From contig CAWCWN010000003.1 in NCBI GenBank assembly GCA_963799245.1, positions 1,674,001 through 1,738,000 of the forward strand: a DNA stretch of 64,000 nt, given 5' to 3'. Origin of the DNA: CAWCWN01 sp963799245 (GTDB lineage: Bacteria; Chloroflexota; Ktedonobacteria; Ktedonobacterales; Ktedonobacteraceae). The position numbers and the translations under genes are program-made. The notes under the pieces are model-generated. The model had not been told where the DNA came from, searched no databases, and was given only the letters and a program-made list of their open reading frames with translations. Position 1 is the first letter of the stretch, and every line of letters begins with the position of its first letter. Shown here piece by piece: positions 1 to 12,340 of this stretch.

Positions 1-222
1 ATCATAGAGCTCGATGCCGGTCATCTCCGGCAGGCGATAATCCAGCACAAGCAGGCTCGGGCGCAGGCTGGCGATCATACTCAGGGCCTGGATGCCATTG
101 CGCACAACAAGGGGTTGATACAGGGTTTCCCCGGCAATACTGAGCTTGAGTAGCTCCCCGATCGCCTCATCATCTTCGACAATCAGGATTGTTTTGGTTG
201 AGGCCTCATCTGTGGTGGGCAT
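1..222 (-). CDS. Response regulator receiver domain, 3' end cut by window
   Basis: The minus-strand frame starts with ATG at 222-220 and runs off the window after 74 codons. It shows the start of a CheY-like receiver: the ILIVEDDEA acidic pocket near residues 12-20 and the phospho-acceptor region LLVLDYRLPEMTG near residues 58-70, with the Asp in LVLDY. The output domain, if any, lies outside. Its upstream region is interrupted 80 bp away by the IS at 308-1957, so its native promoter may have been displaced. Family call is firm; the specific pathway is unknown. Confidence 0.85.
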   Translation of the reverse strand, partial: MPTTDEASTKTILIVEDDEAIGELLKLSIAGETLYQPLVVRNGIQALSMIASLRPSLLVLDYRLPEMTGIELYD

Positions 223-307
223 CTACTCTCTCCGGCTATTTCTTCATGCAGGGCAAACATGTGTATCGCACCAAGTATAGCAGAGTGCTGAACTTATTGC
301 AATATAA

Positions 308-1957
308 GGGGTGCGCGCTAATTTTTTGCATGAAAGGGGACAGGAGAAAGAGGGGATGGTAGAATAGGGAAAAAGTCCAGGGGGAAGGCGAGAGAATGAA
401 CAAGAAGAAGAATAAGGGAGAACGAAGCGCACAGATGCAAGAGGTGAGCGCCGGGCTGCAGGATGTACTGGGAATGAACCAGTGGCGAGCGGCCCACCCG
501 AAAGCCACGTTGCGCGAGATTGAAGAAGCGGTGGATGCTCAGATGAACCAACTGCGAGCGCAACTGATCCAGGAGATCGTGCACATGGGCGAGGCGGGAG
601 AGTGGAGCGAAGGGCCACCAGAAGCCCGTCCGAAATGTGAGCGATGTGGAACGGTGTTGCTGGCACGCGGGAAGCAGACGCGCTGGTTGCAAACGACCGG
701 AGGGGAGGCGATCAAACTGGAGCGCAGTTACGGGACTTGTCCGGAGTGTGGGCAAGGGATTTTTCCCCCTCGATGAGCAATTGGGGCTGGATGGAGCGGG
801 GTTGACGCCCCGTGGACAAGAAGCGCTGGTACGCCTGGCGGCCTGGATGTCGTTCGAACACGCCTGTGAGTTGCTCGAAGATCTGCTGGGGATGCAAGTC
901 AGTGCCACGAGTAGTCGACGATACACCTATCAGACCGGGCAGGCGGCCTTAGCGGTGCAGCAGGCCGAAGAGCAACGCATCCGGGAGGAATTGCCTGAGC
1001 CGCCCAAAGGCACAGAGCGGCAAGCCATCAGCGCCGATGGAGCGTTTGTCCCGCTGGTGGGAGGGGAGTGGGCAGAAGTCAAAACGCTGGTGGTAGCCGA
1101 GGTCATACAGAACGATCGGGAAGCGGGAGAGGCAGACACGGCGCAGGTCTCCTCGTTTTCGCGGTTGACCGACGCCGAGACCTTCAGCCAGCAGGCGGTC
1201 GTCGAACTGCATCGTCGAGGCGTGGAGCGAGCCGAGGCGGTGTGTGCCGTGACGGATGGAGCGGAGTGGCTGCAGGGCTTCATTGATGCCCATTGCCCCA
1301 AAGCGCTGCGCATCCTCGATTTCGCGCATGCGGCTGAGTATGTCAGCGCTTTGGGGCAGCTCGCTAGCGAAGCCGGCAGTGTCATGGCGCCCAAGTGGCT
1401 GGAGCAGCAGCTTCATGACCTCAAACATGAGGGTCCGAAGCCTGTACTCGCCCAACTCCGCCCATTGCCAGCACAGCATCCGACCGTGGCGCTGTTAAGC
1501 GAGAAACTGGCCTACCTGGAGAAACGCGAGGCGCACATGCAGTATCCGACCTATCAAGAGACGGGCTGGCCGATCGGCTCGGGCATGGTCGAGAGTGCCA
1601 ACAAGCTCGTGGTCGAAGCGCGACTCAAAGGAGCGGGCATGCATTGGAGCAGACCGCACGTCAATCCCATGCTCGTTTTGCGTAATGCGGTCTGTAATCA
1701 GCGCTGGCAGGAGACCTGGCAAGCGTCTCAGACCCATCAGCAAGCCGCGCGCACGCTGCATCGACAGGAGCAGAGCCAGCACCGCCTGATGGTGGCCTGC
1801 TGCAAGCTCCTCCTCCTGTGGGAACGGCTCAGAGCATCACAGCGGGTTCGTCCTCCCACTCCCAGCCGTCCTCCCGCTCGCTATTCTTGGCGACAGCCCT
1901 TTCTTCGACGCCCTCCGACTTCCCAGAGCGTCCATGCAAAAAATTAGCGCGCACCCC
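308..1957 (+). mobile_element. Complete ISKra4-like insertion sequence
   Basis: A perfect 25-bp inverted repeat bounds the element: 308-332 (starts GGGGTGCGCGCTAA, ends TTGCATG) and its complement at 1933-1957. It is flanked by the direct repeat AATATAA at 301-307 and 1958-1964. Because the element ends in G residues and the right flank continues GGG, the duplication could be read as 7 to 10 bp. The element is about 1650 bp and has a two-frame transposase. Intact ends and target duplication argue for a recent insertion. Family assignment comes from the transposase. Confidence 0.9.
396..1947 (+). CDS. ISKra4-like transposase in two frames (+1 shift near 765-769)
   Basis: The first frame starts with ATG 396 and ends with TGA at 774-776. 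A second frame continues to the TAG at 1945-1947, which lies inside the right inverted repeat. The N-terminal half has a zinc-ribbon-like CERCGT...CPECGQG pair. A join at the T5C5 run gives GIFPLDEQLGL, as expected for this family, followed by a catalytic-type region with ISADGAFVPL and VTDGAEW. A +1 move is needed: CCC at 765-767 can re-pair on C5, with the TGA just downstream. This could be programmed +1 frameshifting or one extra C. The join length is about 516 residues. Unlike the frame breaks in rpoB, dnaJ and fusA, this one needs a gained base, not a lost one. Confidence 0.8.
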
Positions 1958-1964
1958 AATATAA

Positions 1965-2264
1965 GGGCTGTGCCGGCTACTTTGTATATCCGTTCCCAAA
2001 ATCGGAGGATTGTGCCAATACGATCTTTCTCTTCTCCCATTGCCATCATGAAAAGATCGATACACTTGCCAGGAAAAGCGAGAGCAGACAAGCCAATGTT
2101 CAGGAATATTGACGCAGATACCTCGGCAACCAAGCAGAGGTAGGAGGCGTTCTCCTCGTTCGAGAGATCACCTTGTCACTCGAGTCGTGCTGAGGCGCAG
2201 ACGGCACTGGCGGTTTAAACGGGCAGCATTACAGCGAGGGCAGGTATAGCCTGAGCAGCGCGGC
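1965..2264. other. Non-coding gap between IS and YihY-like gene
   Basis: No convincing gene. The IS target repeat lies at its left edge. Near 2250-2268 there is a 7-bp stem (CCTGAGC/GCTCAGG) overlapping the stop codon of the minus-strand YihY-like gene; it could be part of its terminator but lacks a T-run. The left part probably belonged to the upstream region of the response regulator at 1-222 before the IS inserted. Confidence 0.5.
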
Positions 2265-3569
2265 TCAGGACTGGTTTTTCTGGCCCTTGCTCTTGTGCTT
2301 AGCTCGCGCCTTCAAATTATCACGACGCATGCGCAATGTTTCAAACAGAAAGGCCAGCCCTGTTCCCACGACGGCTTCGGCCACGACGGAGGTTTTAGAC
2401 GTGGCAGCCTTTGACTGCTCTTTGGAGCGATCGTGCTGAGGGCCAGGCCCAATTTGGGTCGCGGACGCCTGAACTCCTTCTACCTCGTCTGGTTTACGCG
2501 CCTGTATGCCATGTACATCCTGGTGTGAGGCCGCAGGCACGTTCACCAGACCGGCTTTGCGCGCTTCGTCAGTGATGGGCTTATCTTTGTATCCCTGAGC
2601 GGCCTGATCCTGCTTTTCCTCCCCGCTTTTGGGCAGCTGCGAGGTCGTCAGGTACACCATCGTAACCGGGTCGGTCGGTGTAACCGTGACCTTTTCGAGG
2701 AAGTAGGCGTTGACCTCGGCGCCCAGCATGAGGATGACCGCGAAGTAGTAGAAGAAGACCAGCAGGATGATCAGGCTGAATGCGCCGGCGTATGAATTGA
2801 GAAAGTGTGAGACATATAACGGGAAAAGTGTCAGGTAGAGCTGGAGGGCAAGGGCCGCAACAGCGGCGCCGAGCCAGCAATTGCGAAAGCTTATATGCTG
2901 GTTAGGGACAACGATATAGATGACTACGAAGAAGATAAAGGCTGCCAGCAGGCCGCCGGCTATACTGACGGCGGCCACGAAGGCCGGGGAGGAGATGCCA
3001 GGTACCTGGCCGACAGGCGTCGATTTTACGATGGTCAATATGAAGGCGGGCGCCGCCGCCGCGCCAATCATGACCGGAATGAGTATAACGAACAGCAGCA
3101 GCATTCCAAAGGCCATGAGGTTCTGTTTGAGGGCCGTTCGATGAGGCACGTGATAGATCATGTCGGCAAAGCCCTCAAGCTGGACAAACAGACGCGAGCC
3201 GCTGAAAAGAGCCAGGGCGGCCGCTACAACGGCCAGGATACCCGCGTTTTTGTTCAGCTGGTTTAAGATTTGTTTAATGACATTCGTCGAAATGCCGCTC
3301 TGCGATGGCAGGACGTGCACCAGGCCGGTGATAAACTGGCCCTTTGCCTGATCGCCTAGACTGCCAAAGAAGAAGCCAAAGATAGAGAGGATCGCGATAG
3401 AGATAGGGAATATCGACATCAACAAACTATAGGCCAGCGCACCCGAATGATTGAAGACCCAGTCATTGTTGACTTTGGTAAAGAACTTCTGGGCGGGTTT
3501 TACCTGTTTCTCAACAGTATTTACGGCTTGCTTGGTTCCCTGCTTCGCCTTGCTCGTGGTCGCGGCCAT
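2265..3569 (-). CDS. YihY/BrkB (UPF0761) family inner-membrane protein
   Basis: I chose the ATG at 3569-3567 because GGAGG lies 5 bases upstream (3575-3579); a GTG 12 bases earlier has no such site. The 434-residue product has a short basic N-terminus, then about six hydrophobic segments. It begins with the family-typical NNDWVFNHSGALAYSLLMS and continues through SGSRLFVQLEGFADMIYH and the region ending LMLGAEVNAYFLE. The last 120 or so residues are hydrophilic and rich in Lys/Gln/Ser, longer than in short family members. The family was once annotated as ribonuclease BN, which is now known to be wrong; its real function is unclear. It stands alone between two mobile elements. Confidence 0.85.
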   Translation of the reverse strand: MAATTSKAKQGTKQAVNTVEKQVKPAQKFFTKVNNDWVFNHSGALAYSLLMSIFPISIAILSIFGFFFGSLGDQAKGQFITGLVHVLPSQSGISTNVIKQILNQLNKNAGILAVVAAALALFSGSRLFVQLEGFADMIYHVPHRTALKQNLMAFGMLLLFVILIPVMIGAAAAPAFILTIVKSTPVGQVPGISSPAFVAAVSIAGGLLAAFIFFVVIYIVVPNQHISFRNCWLGAAVAALALQLYLTLFPLYVSHFLNSYAGAFSLIILLVFFYYFAVILMLGAEVNAYFLEKVTVTPTDPVTMVYLTTSQLPKSGEEKQDQAAQGYKDKPITDEARKAGLVNVPAASHQDVHGIQARKPDEVEGVQASATQIGPGPQHDRSKEQSKAATSKTSVVAEAVVGTGLAFLFETLRMRRDNLKARAKHKSKGQKNQS

Positions 3570-3715
3570 AAAGTCCTCCACACAAACAAACTAGAGTACA
3601 AAGTATTGAGCTTCAACGCTGTCACCCTACGGATGATTCACGTTTTAATGGAACAAGAAGTTTCACCTCTCCCGCTGCCGTCCGCACGGGAACAAATTTT
3701 TTGCGTAACTGCTCA

Positions 3716-5192
3716 GGTAGACTTTATCCAATCGATAGACAAAAAACGAAAGGCAGAGTAAGCTTCTCTCAAAATTCTTACCAAGGAAAAAGAAGAGATG
3801 CAGACTCTGCCTAAAAGGATTATACACGTGTTGCGCCATTTTGAGGGGGTCTTTAGCGAACGAGTGTGGGAATGGGCCAAGGTGCTCTTGATCGGAGCGA
3901 TCCTGGCTCCCGGAGAACGAACAGTTGCCGCCATCTTGAGAGTAATGGGATACTCGGACGAAAAGCAATTCCAGAACTACCATCGGGTGCTCAATCGTGC
4001 CAAATGGTCGAGTCGAGAACTCAGTCGCCGCTTGCTGGTGGTGCTGGTCCACCTGTTTTTTGCCGGAAACGAGCCATTGATCATGGGGATCGACGAAACG
4101 ATAGAGCGCCGCCGGGGTCGCACCATTGCGGCACGAGGAGTCTATCGTGATCCCGTTCGTTCCAGCAAGGAGTTTTTTGTAAAAACCAATGGGTTGCGCT
4201 GGATTTCGCTGATGTTGCTGACCCCCATCCCGTGGGCACAGCGCGTGTGGGCCTTGCCCTTTTTGACCGTGTTGGCTCCCTCGGAACGCTATCATGAACA
4301 GCGCAAGATCCGGCACAAAACCATCACGGATTGGGCTTGGCAGATGATCCTGCAAGTGTCTGGCTGGATGCCTGAGCGAAGCCTGGTCGTGGTTGCTGAT
4401 GGGACGTATGCCGTGCTGGACTTCTTGCTGAAAGTGAGCCGCTTGCCATCGGTGAGCGTGATCACGCGCTTGCGCCTGGATGCCTGTTTGTACGATCCGG
4501 CCCCAGTGCGTGAAGCAGGCAAACGAGGCCGACAGGCGCTCAAAGGCAAAGCGCAACCCAAGCTGGCTTCGCGCCTCAAAGATCCTACGACGCAGTGGAA
4601 CACACACACGGTGTCCTGGTATGGGGGGACAACGCGCGAGGTGGAGATCGCGACTGGCACGGCTCTGTGGTATCAATCTCCCGTCCCACCGGTTCCGATC
4701 CGTTGGGTCCTCATACGCGATCCAGAAGGCATCTACGAGCCAATGGCCTTGCTGTGCACCGATCAACAGGCACAGGCGGTCCAAATCGTCGCGTGGTTTG
4801 TCTTGCGCTGGACGGTCGAAGTCACCTTTCATGAGGTGCGTGACCATTTGGGGATGGAGACCCAGCGCCAATGGTCGGATGTGGCGATCTTGCGCACGAC
4901 TCCTGCTTTGTTGGGCCTTTTTTCTCTCGTCACCATTTTTGCTCAGCAATTGCTGGATGGTCAAGCGTTTCCCATTCGCCAGGCGGCCTGGTACTCCAAA
5001 ACCTTGCCGACCTTTTCCGATACGCTCGCTTTCGTTCGTCAGCATCTCTGGCCCTCCACCTTTTTTTCGGTGTCGTCCAGCGAAGGCGACACCGTTCAAA
5101 TTCCACGAGCGCTTTTCGATCGCCTCGTGGATACGCTCGCTTTTGCTGCTTGATCAGAACACATCGTCTGAAAAATTTGGATAAAGTCTACC
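3716..5192 (+). mobile_element. IS4-superfamily insertion sequence
   Basis: A 16-bp perfect inverted repeat, GGTAGACTTTATCCAA, lies at 3716-3731 with its complement at 5177-5192. TCA occurs immediately outside both ends (3713-3715 and 5193-5195), a possible 3-bp target duplication. One uninterrupted transposase gene fills the element. The length is about 1.48 kb. The TCA is short enough to be chance. Confidence 0.8.
3798..5153 (+). CDS. DDE transposase, IS4 superfamily
   Basis: The 451-residue frame from ATG 3798 is intact. Probable catalytic residues are the Asp in IMGIDETIERR (about residue 97), the Asp in VVVADGTYAV (about 198), and the Glu in WTVEVTFHEVRDHLG (about 340). The last motif resembles the R...E signature that ends the catalytic core of IS4-type enzymes. 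The N-terminal part (WAKVLLIGAILAPGERTVAAILRVMG) is a conserved helical region. It may sit near IS701 or ISH3 relatives; I cannot fix the family without a search. The gene lies fully between the element's inverted repeats and has no frame defect, so the IS may be active. Confidence 0.82.
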   Translation: MQTLPKRIIHVLRHFEGVFSERVWEWAKVLLIGAILAPGERTVAAILRVMGYSDEKQFQNYHRVLNRAKWSSRELSRRLLVVLVHLFFAGNEPLIMGIDETIERRRGRTIAARGVYRDPVRSSKEFFVKTNGLRWISLMLLTPIPWAQRVWALPFLTVLAPSERYHEQRKIRHKTITDWAWQMILQVSGWMPERSLVVVADGTYAVLDFLLKVSRLPSVSVITRLRLDACLYDPAPVREAGKRGRQALKGKAQPKLASRLKDPTTQWNTHTVSWYGGTTREVEIATGTALWYQSPVPPVPIRWVLIRDPEGIYEPMALLCTDQQAQAVQIVAWFVLRWTVEVTFHEVRDHLGMETQRQWSDVAILRTTPALLGLFSLVTIFAQQLLDGQAFPIRQAAWYSKTLPTFSDTLAFVRQHLWPSTFFSVSSSEGDTVQIPRALFDRLVDTLAFAA

Positions 5193-5196
5193 TCAG

Positions 5197-5468
5197 GTCC
5201 ACAGGGGACTTGCCAAACGTGGTCAAACCCAGTGATGAAGTGATTGAGCATCACTTGGGGGTCTTGCTCGTTCTGCCAAGAGGATTTGCACCATGTTTCG
5301 CCGTGTGCGATCGAGCATCGGCAAGTCGTGGACATCCCATCGCCCTGTTTGATCGTGCAAGAACACCGGGCAGAACAGAAGCAGTGTCCCCGCTGTCAGC
5401 AGATCACCGTGGTCCCTTTCCCCGACCCTCTCCAATACGGCCCAACGATCGGGGCCACGGCCGTCTAA
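5197..5468 (+). pseudogene. IS66-type transposase (TnpC) fragment
   Basis: The frame 5244-5468 encodes a zinc-binding segment typical of the N-terminal half of IS66 transposases: two Cys pairs (CSFC and CPRC) separated by IEHRQVVDIPSP, then FPDPLQYGPTIGATAV, matching the usual C..C - ERRQV.DLP - C..C - YGP order. Just upstream, in another frame, is PSDEVIEHHLGV, also typical of the region before the first Cys pair, so at least one frame break is present. A stop follows at once and nothing of the DDE domain remains. It abuts the right end of the IS4-type element, which may have inserted into or beside it. Confidence 0.7.
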
Positions 5469-5538
5469 AGGCCTGTCCGCTGTGGCGGGAAACACGCTCC
5501 CTGCATAGCAACGTGCGCACTCCCCCCACGGCGCGGTT

Positions 5539-5579
5539 CTTTGCATGCAGCCCCTCCTCTCTGAGGGAGGCATGCAAAG
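5539..5579. repeat. Strong palindromic stem-loop
   Basis: CTTTGCATGC (5539-5548) pairs perfectly with 5570-5579, with further pairing inside (CCCTC/GAGGG). It lies about 35 bases past the stop of the minus-strand kinase at 5613, so it may act in 3' end formation, but there is no T-run. It could equally be the end of a lost mobile element next to the IS66 remnant. Confidence 0.5.
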
Positions 5580-5612
5580 GATCAAGGATCACCCGAGGAG
5601 ATCACCTCTCCA

Positions 5613-6690
5613 TCACATGTGCCTCTCGGGGGTGGAGAGGTGTTCGGCGGCATCAGGCGCGGAACGGTCTGGCACAAGGGGCAGACGCATGAAGAACGTC
5701 GAACCCGCTCCCTCACGGGACTCGAACCAGATCTGTCCTTCGTGCTGTAAGACCAGTTCGCGACAGAGATAGAGACCCAGGCCGGTCCCGCTGATCAAGA
5801 GGGCCTCTCCATTGGACGCCCGGACGAACCGGCCAAAGAGGCGGGCCTGCTCTGCTTGCGGGATGCCGATGCCCTGATCCCGAATACTGATGAGCACTGC
5901 CTGCCGCTCCGTCTCCTCGCGCAAGGTTACCTCGACCAACCCGCCTTGCGGGCTGTACTTGATTGCATTGGTGAGCAGGTTCGCCAGCACTTGCTCGATG
6001 CGTTGCCCGTCCACCTCTCCCAGCAGATGGGAGAGGGATGCCGGGAGCGTGGAGAGCGTGAGCTGATGGTGCTCGGTACTCCGCTGGAGTTGTGCGATCA
6101 CGCGCTGCGTGATGCTCACCAGATCGAGGGACTCCCGGCGCAGTACCAGCCGTCCTGCCTGCAGACGCACCACATCGAGCAGATCGTTGATGAGCCAATT
6201 CAAGCGATCCGACGCCAGGTCGATCTCGGCGATCGCCTCGTGTTGCCAATCCGAAAGACGCGGACCATTGCCACGGGCTGTCTGTGTCAGCAGCATGGTC
6301 GCAAAGCCTTTGACGACGGAGAGTGGGGTCCGTAGTTCGTGGACCACCATCCCAAGAAAGTGGTCTTTGAGCTCTTCGGCATCCTTGAAGAACGTCACAT
6401 CCTGATGGACCGCCAACGCCACATGCGAGGATGCAGGGGCCTGGCGGTTTCCCACTGCTGGTTTCCACCCCGTCACCAGGTCCTGGTCCTCGAGCGCCAC
6501 CGCGTTCACCAGGTCCTGGTCCTCGAGCGCCACCGCGTTCACCAGCACTGGCAGCGTCGTGCTGGATGATCTCCTGGTGCTGGAATACCGTTGTGCCCTC
6601 GGCAAGCGCACGCACGGTGGCCAAGTCGGCCGGTGGAAGAACTTCGCCAGTCGTGTCGAAAATACGGATATGGTGGCTGGGTATTGTCAA
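5613..6690 (-). pseudogene. PAS-histidine kinase, frameshifted and 5'-truncated
   Basis: The C-terminal frame encodes a clear kinase: H-box FLGMVVHELRTPLSVVKG, N-box VLANLLTNAIKYSP, G1 IRDQGIGIP, G2 GTGLGLYLC. Before it is a PAS-like end (LPVLVNAVALED...VALAVHQDVTFF). The preceding PAS part (IRIFDTTGEVLPPADLATVRALAEG...QEIIQHDA) sits in another frame; the frames meet near 6548-6555, where ACGACG could mark a collapsed short repeat. An in-frame 33-bp duplication lies beside the break. The 5' end runs into a 160-bp miniature element whose inverted repeat supplies the only start (TTG at 6690). So the N-terminus is lost whether or not the frame break is real. No adjacent response regulator partner. 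Confidence 0.75.
6474..6539. repeat. 33-bp exact tandem duplication inside kinase gene
   Basis: Two identical copies, 6474-6506 and 6507-6539, begin CACCAGGTCCTGGTCC. The unit is 11 codons, so the duplication is in frame in the kinase and doubles the peptide NAVALEDQDLV in the PAS-end region. Confidence 0.95.
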
Positions 6691-6839
6691 GTTGTTTTCT
6701 CTTCTTGATGAGTTTTCCCCACAGAAAGTCTAAAAAAATCTTTCGTGGTGTATTTTCTCCAAAAATAGTCCGAAAAAAGCGATCTGTTCCCCACTTTGAA
6801 GAGGAAAATAAGCTCATCAACAATTAACTTGACAATACC
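6680..6839. mobile_element. 160-bp miniature element (MITE-like), copy 1
   Basis: The terminal inverted repeat GGTATTGTCAAGTT (6680-6693) has its complement at 6826-6839. The interior is AT-rich and non-coding, unlike the flanks. No clear target duplication is seen. It interrupts the 5' part of the kinase gene at 5613-6690. It has the same length as the element at 10661-10820 and shares a central ATTTTCTCC...CGAAAAA stretch and TTGATGAG motifs with it, suggesting one family. Confidence 0.75.
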
Positions 6840-7008
6840 AGAAACTTCCTATTCTCCCTTGGGCACCTACATGAAGAGCCAACGCGAGACGAGCTATCTC
6901 GCATGAGATCCTCTTGTTCTCGTCCGAGTTTCCGGCGGAGAACGAGGACCCTTTGGGAGCGTTCGCCAGAGAAGCTGTGCATTTCGTTGTTCGTTCATCG
7001 AGAAATCA

Positions 7009-7038
7009 TTGACAAATCAACTGCCCTTTCGCTACAAT
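7009..7038 (+). promoter_or_regulatory. Sigma-70 type promoter for HTH/CheB-CheR-kinase operon
   Basis: TTGACA at 7009-7014 and TACAAT at 7033-7038, spacer 18. It lies about 50 bases upstream of the HTH gene start at 7092 and is the only good promoter in the 6840-7091 gap. Confidence 0.65.
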
Positions 7039-7091
7039 ATGGCAGGTTGGGTCAACCAAGGGAGCTCTCAGTCACGAACAGCGGAGGGATC

Positions 7092-7351
7092 ATGCAGGAC
7101 CTTTCCCCGATCGAGCCGAGCGAGGGGGAGCAATCCGCCTATGTGACACTCACTATCGCCCAGAGCGAGGTGGGCGTCAGCCGCGGAACGCTCAAAAAAT
7201 ACCTGGCGTTCCTGGGCATTGACCCGGTCTGTTTTCATATTGGCACGCGCAGTCTCTATATTTCCCGCAATGATCTGGAACGGGTGAAGCACCTCAAACG
7301 CAACCCGAGCGTACTTGTCCACCTCACCACTGCAGCTAAGGCGAGAAATAT

Positions 7352-7355
<4 letters not shown>
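7092..7355 (+). CDS. Small helix-turn-helix DNA-binding protein
   Basis: Start at ATG 7092 is set by GGAGGG six bases upstream; a longer upstream frame is not supported. The 87-residue product has VTLTIAQSEVGVSRGTLKKYLAFLGID, a probable helix-turn-helix of the MerR/excisionase kind, followed by RSLYISRNDLERVKHLKR, resembling the wing and following helix of that fold. Its stop overlaps the ATG of the next gene (ATGA at 7352-7355), so the two are probably translationally coupled and act together. What it binds is unknown. The presence of a DNA-binding partner without a receiver domain next to a kinase is unusual. Confidence 0.7.
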
Positions 7356-10696
<3,341 letters not shown>

Positions 10697-10916
10697 AGAA
10701 TGCATGTGCAGTATGAGAGGCATCTTTTGAAGAAAGCGGCGCATTTTCTCCCTGTTTTACGAAAAAGAGCAGGTGAAACACCTTTCAATTTGATGAGTTT
10801 AAAATTTTTGCAACAGAACCAAAACGACAGACAATAGTAGATTTTGGTAGATCTCTGTGGACAAGCACGTGGCCTGTAGAGAGCGTTGAAGGCGATCGTA
10901 GATGTCGATAGATGAG

Positions 10917-10991
10917 TGGAGCCGATGAGGAGATTCGAACTCCTGGCCGGTGGTTTACAAAACCACTGCTCTACCACTGAGCTACATCGGC
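10917..10991 (-). tRNA. tRNA-Thr (anticodon TGT), CCA encoded
   Basis: Read on the minus strand: acceptor GCCGATG pairs with CATCGGC, D-arm GCTC...GAGC, anticodon stem GTGGT/ACCAC with loop TTTGTAA (anticodon TGT), T-arm AGGAG-TTCGAAT-CTCCT, discriminator T, then CCA at 10919-10917. All arms pair fully, 72 nt plus CCA. It reads ACA threonine codons (wobble may extend this). Confidence 0.97.
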
Positions 10992-11025
10992 TAAATGCAC
11001 CAAGTAGTTATCTAAATTACGAGTG

Positions 11026-11055
11026 ATTATACTCGGACAGGTGCTTCCATGTCAA
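11026..11055 (-). promoter_or_regulatory. Promoter of tRNA-Thr
   Basis: On the minus strand, TTGACA (11055-11050) and TATAAT (11031-11026) are separated by 18 bases, both consensus, about 35 bases before the tRNA 5' end. Confidence 0.8.
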
Positions 11056-11203
11056 GTGCGGGGCTCACTACATCACTGCCTTCTAACAGGGTGAAGAAGA
11101 ACCAGAAATAAATGCTTGACCTATTCTGTTTACGCTAGATGTGACATTACTGTACTAGAGCAGGTTCACAATTGCAAACGCGTTGTTCAGAGGAGCGACT
11201 TCT

Positions 11204-12331
11204 GTGTACATCCTTCATATTTTCGTTGGTCTTATCGGGCTAGCACTCATCCTTATTATTTTGCAGGATGCCTTTGAAACGATCATTCTACCGCGCAGAG
11301 TAACACGCAGCTTCCGCCTGGCACGCGCTTTTTACATCATCACCTGGCAGGTGTGTTCATTGATCGCGCGCAAAATAGAGTCACAGAACCGCCGCGAGTA
11401 TTTTCTCAGCTTCTTTGGCCCCCTCTCCCTGCTTCTGCTGCTCGTCGTCTGGGCGGCAGCACTCATATTAGGCTTTGCCCTACTGCAATGGGCCTTTGGC
11501 TCGGCCCTCAACGCTCCCACTGGACACGCAAGTTTCTGGATTGACCTGTATATGAGCGGCACCACCTTCTTTACCCTTGGGCTGGGAGACGTGACGCCGA
11601 ATTCGCCTCTCGCCCGGCTGGCGACCGTGATTGAAGGGGGCATAGGCTTTGGTTTTCTCGCCCTGGTAATCGGTTATCTCCCGGTGACCTATCAGTCCTT
11701 TTCGCGGCGCGAGGTCGGCATCTCTCTCATGGACGCCCATGCCGGCTCTCCGCCCTCAGCCGCCGAGCTGCTGCGCCGGCACAGCCGCGGCAAGGTCATG
11801 CATGAGCTGATCGAACATCTGCATGACTGGGAAATCTGGTCGGCGGAATTGCTTGAGAGCCATCTCTCGTATCCTGTCTTGATGTACTACCGTTCCCAGC
11901 ACGATCACCAGTCCTGGCTGGCGGCGCTGACAACTATCCTGGATATCTGCGCGCTGCTGGTCGTTGGAATTGACGATGTGCCGGAGCAAACGGCGTGGTT
12001 CACCTTCGCCATCGCCTGCCATGCAGCGATAGACCTGGGCCAGGTTTTTGCGGTGCCGCCCGACGAATCGCGCATCAACCGCCTGCCCCCGGGTGATTTT
12101 GAGCGCTTAAAGGTGCAGCTCGCAAACATAGGCATTGCCCTGCATGACGAAGAGACGGCCGAACAGCGGCTTGCCGACCTGCGGCTAAAATATGAGCCGT
12201 ATGTGATTGGCCTGGCCAGGCGCCTCTCCATGCCGCTGCCCGGCTGGCTGGTGGAGACAGAGAACCTGGATGACTGGGAGACCAGCGCGTGGAGTCATCA
12301 GCAGAAAACGGGCACGGGCTCCAACGCGTAA
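11204..12331 (+). CDS. Two-helix potassium-channel-like membrane protein
   Basis: I prefer GTG 11204, with AGGAG at 11191-11195; a TTG 21 bases upstream is also in frame. The 375-residue product has an N-terminal membrane helix (LHIFVGLIGLALILIILQDAFE), then hydrophobic segments around residues 70-100, a pore-like stretch with DLYMSGTTFFTLGLGDVTP (about 115-135), and a following helix (GGIGFGFLALVIGYLP). The filter-like TLGLGD differs from the classic TVGYGD. The C-terminal 200 residues are cytosolic and lack an obvious RCK (TrkA-N) nucleotide-binding motif. Ion selectivity therefore cannot be stated. It is convergent with the methyltransferase gene, 9 bases apart. Confidence 0.8.
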   Translation: MYILHIFVGLIGLALILIILQDAFETIILPRRVTRSFRLARAFYIITWQVCSLIARKIESQNRREYFLSFFGPLSLLLLLVVWAAALILGFALLQWAFGSALNAPTGHASFWIDLYMSGTTFFTLGLGDVTPNSPLARLATVIEGGIGFGFLALVIGYLPVTYQSFSRREVGISLMDAHAGSPPSAAELLRRHSRGKVMHELIEHLHDWEIWSAELLESHLSYPVLMYYRSQHDHQSWLAALTTILDICALLVVGIDDVPEQTAWFTFAIACHAAIDLGQVFAVPPDESRINRLPPGDFERLKVQLANIGIALHDEETAEQRLADLRLKYEPYVIGLARRLSMPLPGWLVETENLDDWETSAWSHQQKTGTGSNA

Positions 12332-12340
12332 TCGCGAGCG

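Noticed and set aside
637..1947. Independent start for the second transposase frame at 637
   Set aside because: The upstream overlap encodes no family sequence; the true join is at 765-769.
3663..5099. Minus-strand frame of 478 codons opposite the IS4-type transposase
   Set aside because: Antisense shadow; the plus-strand frame has DDE motifs and fits the element ends.
4871..5692. Plus-strand 273-codon frame across the IS right end
   Set aside because: It crosses the inverted repeat and matches nothing; only the other-frame IS66 segment inside it is meaningful.
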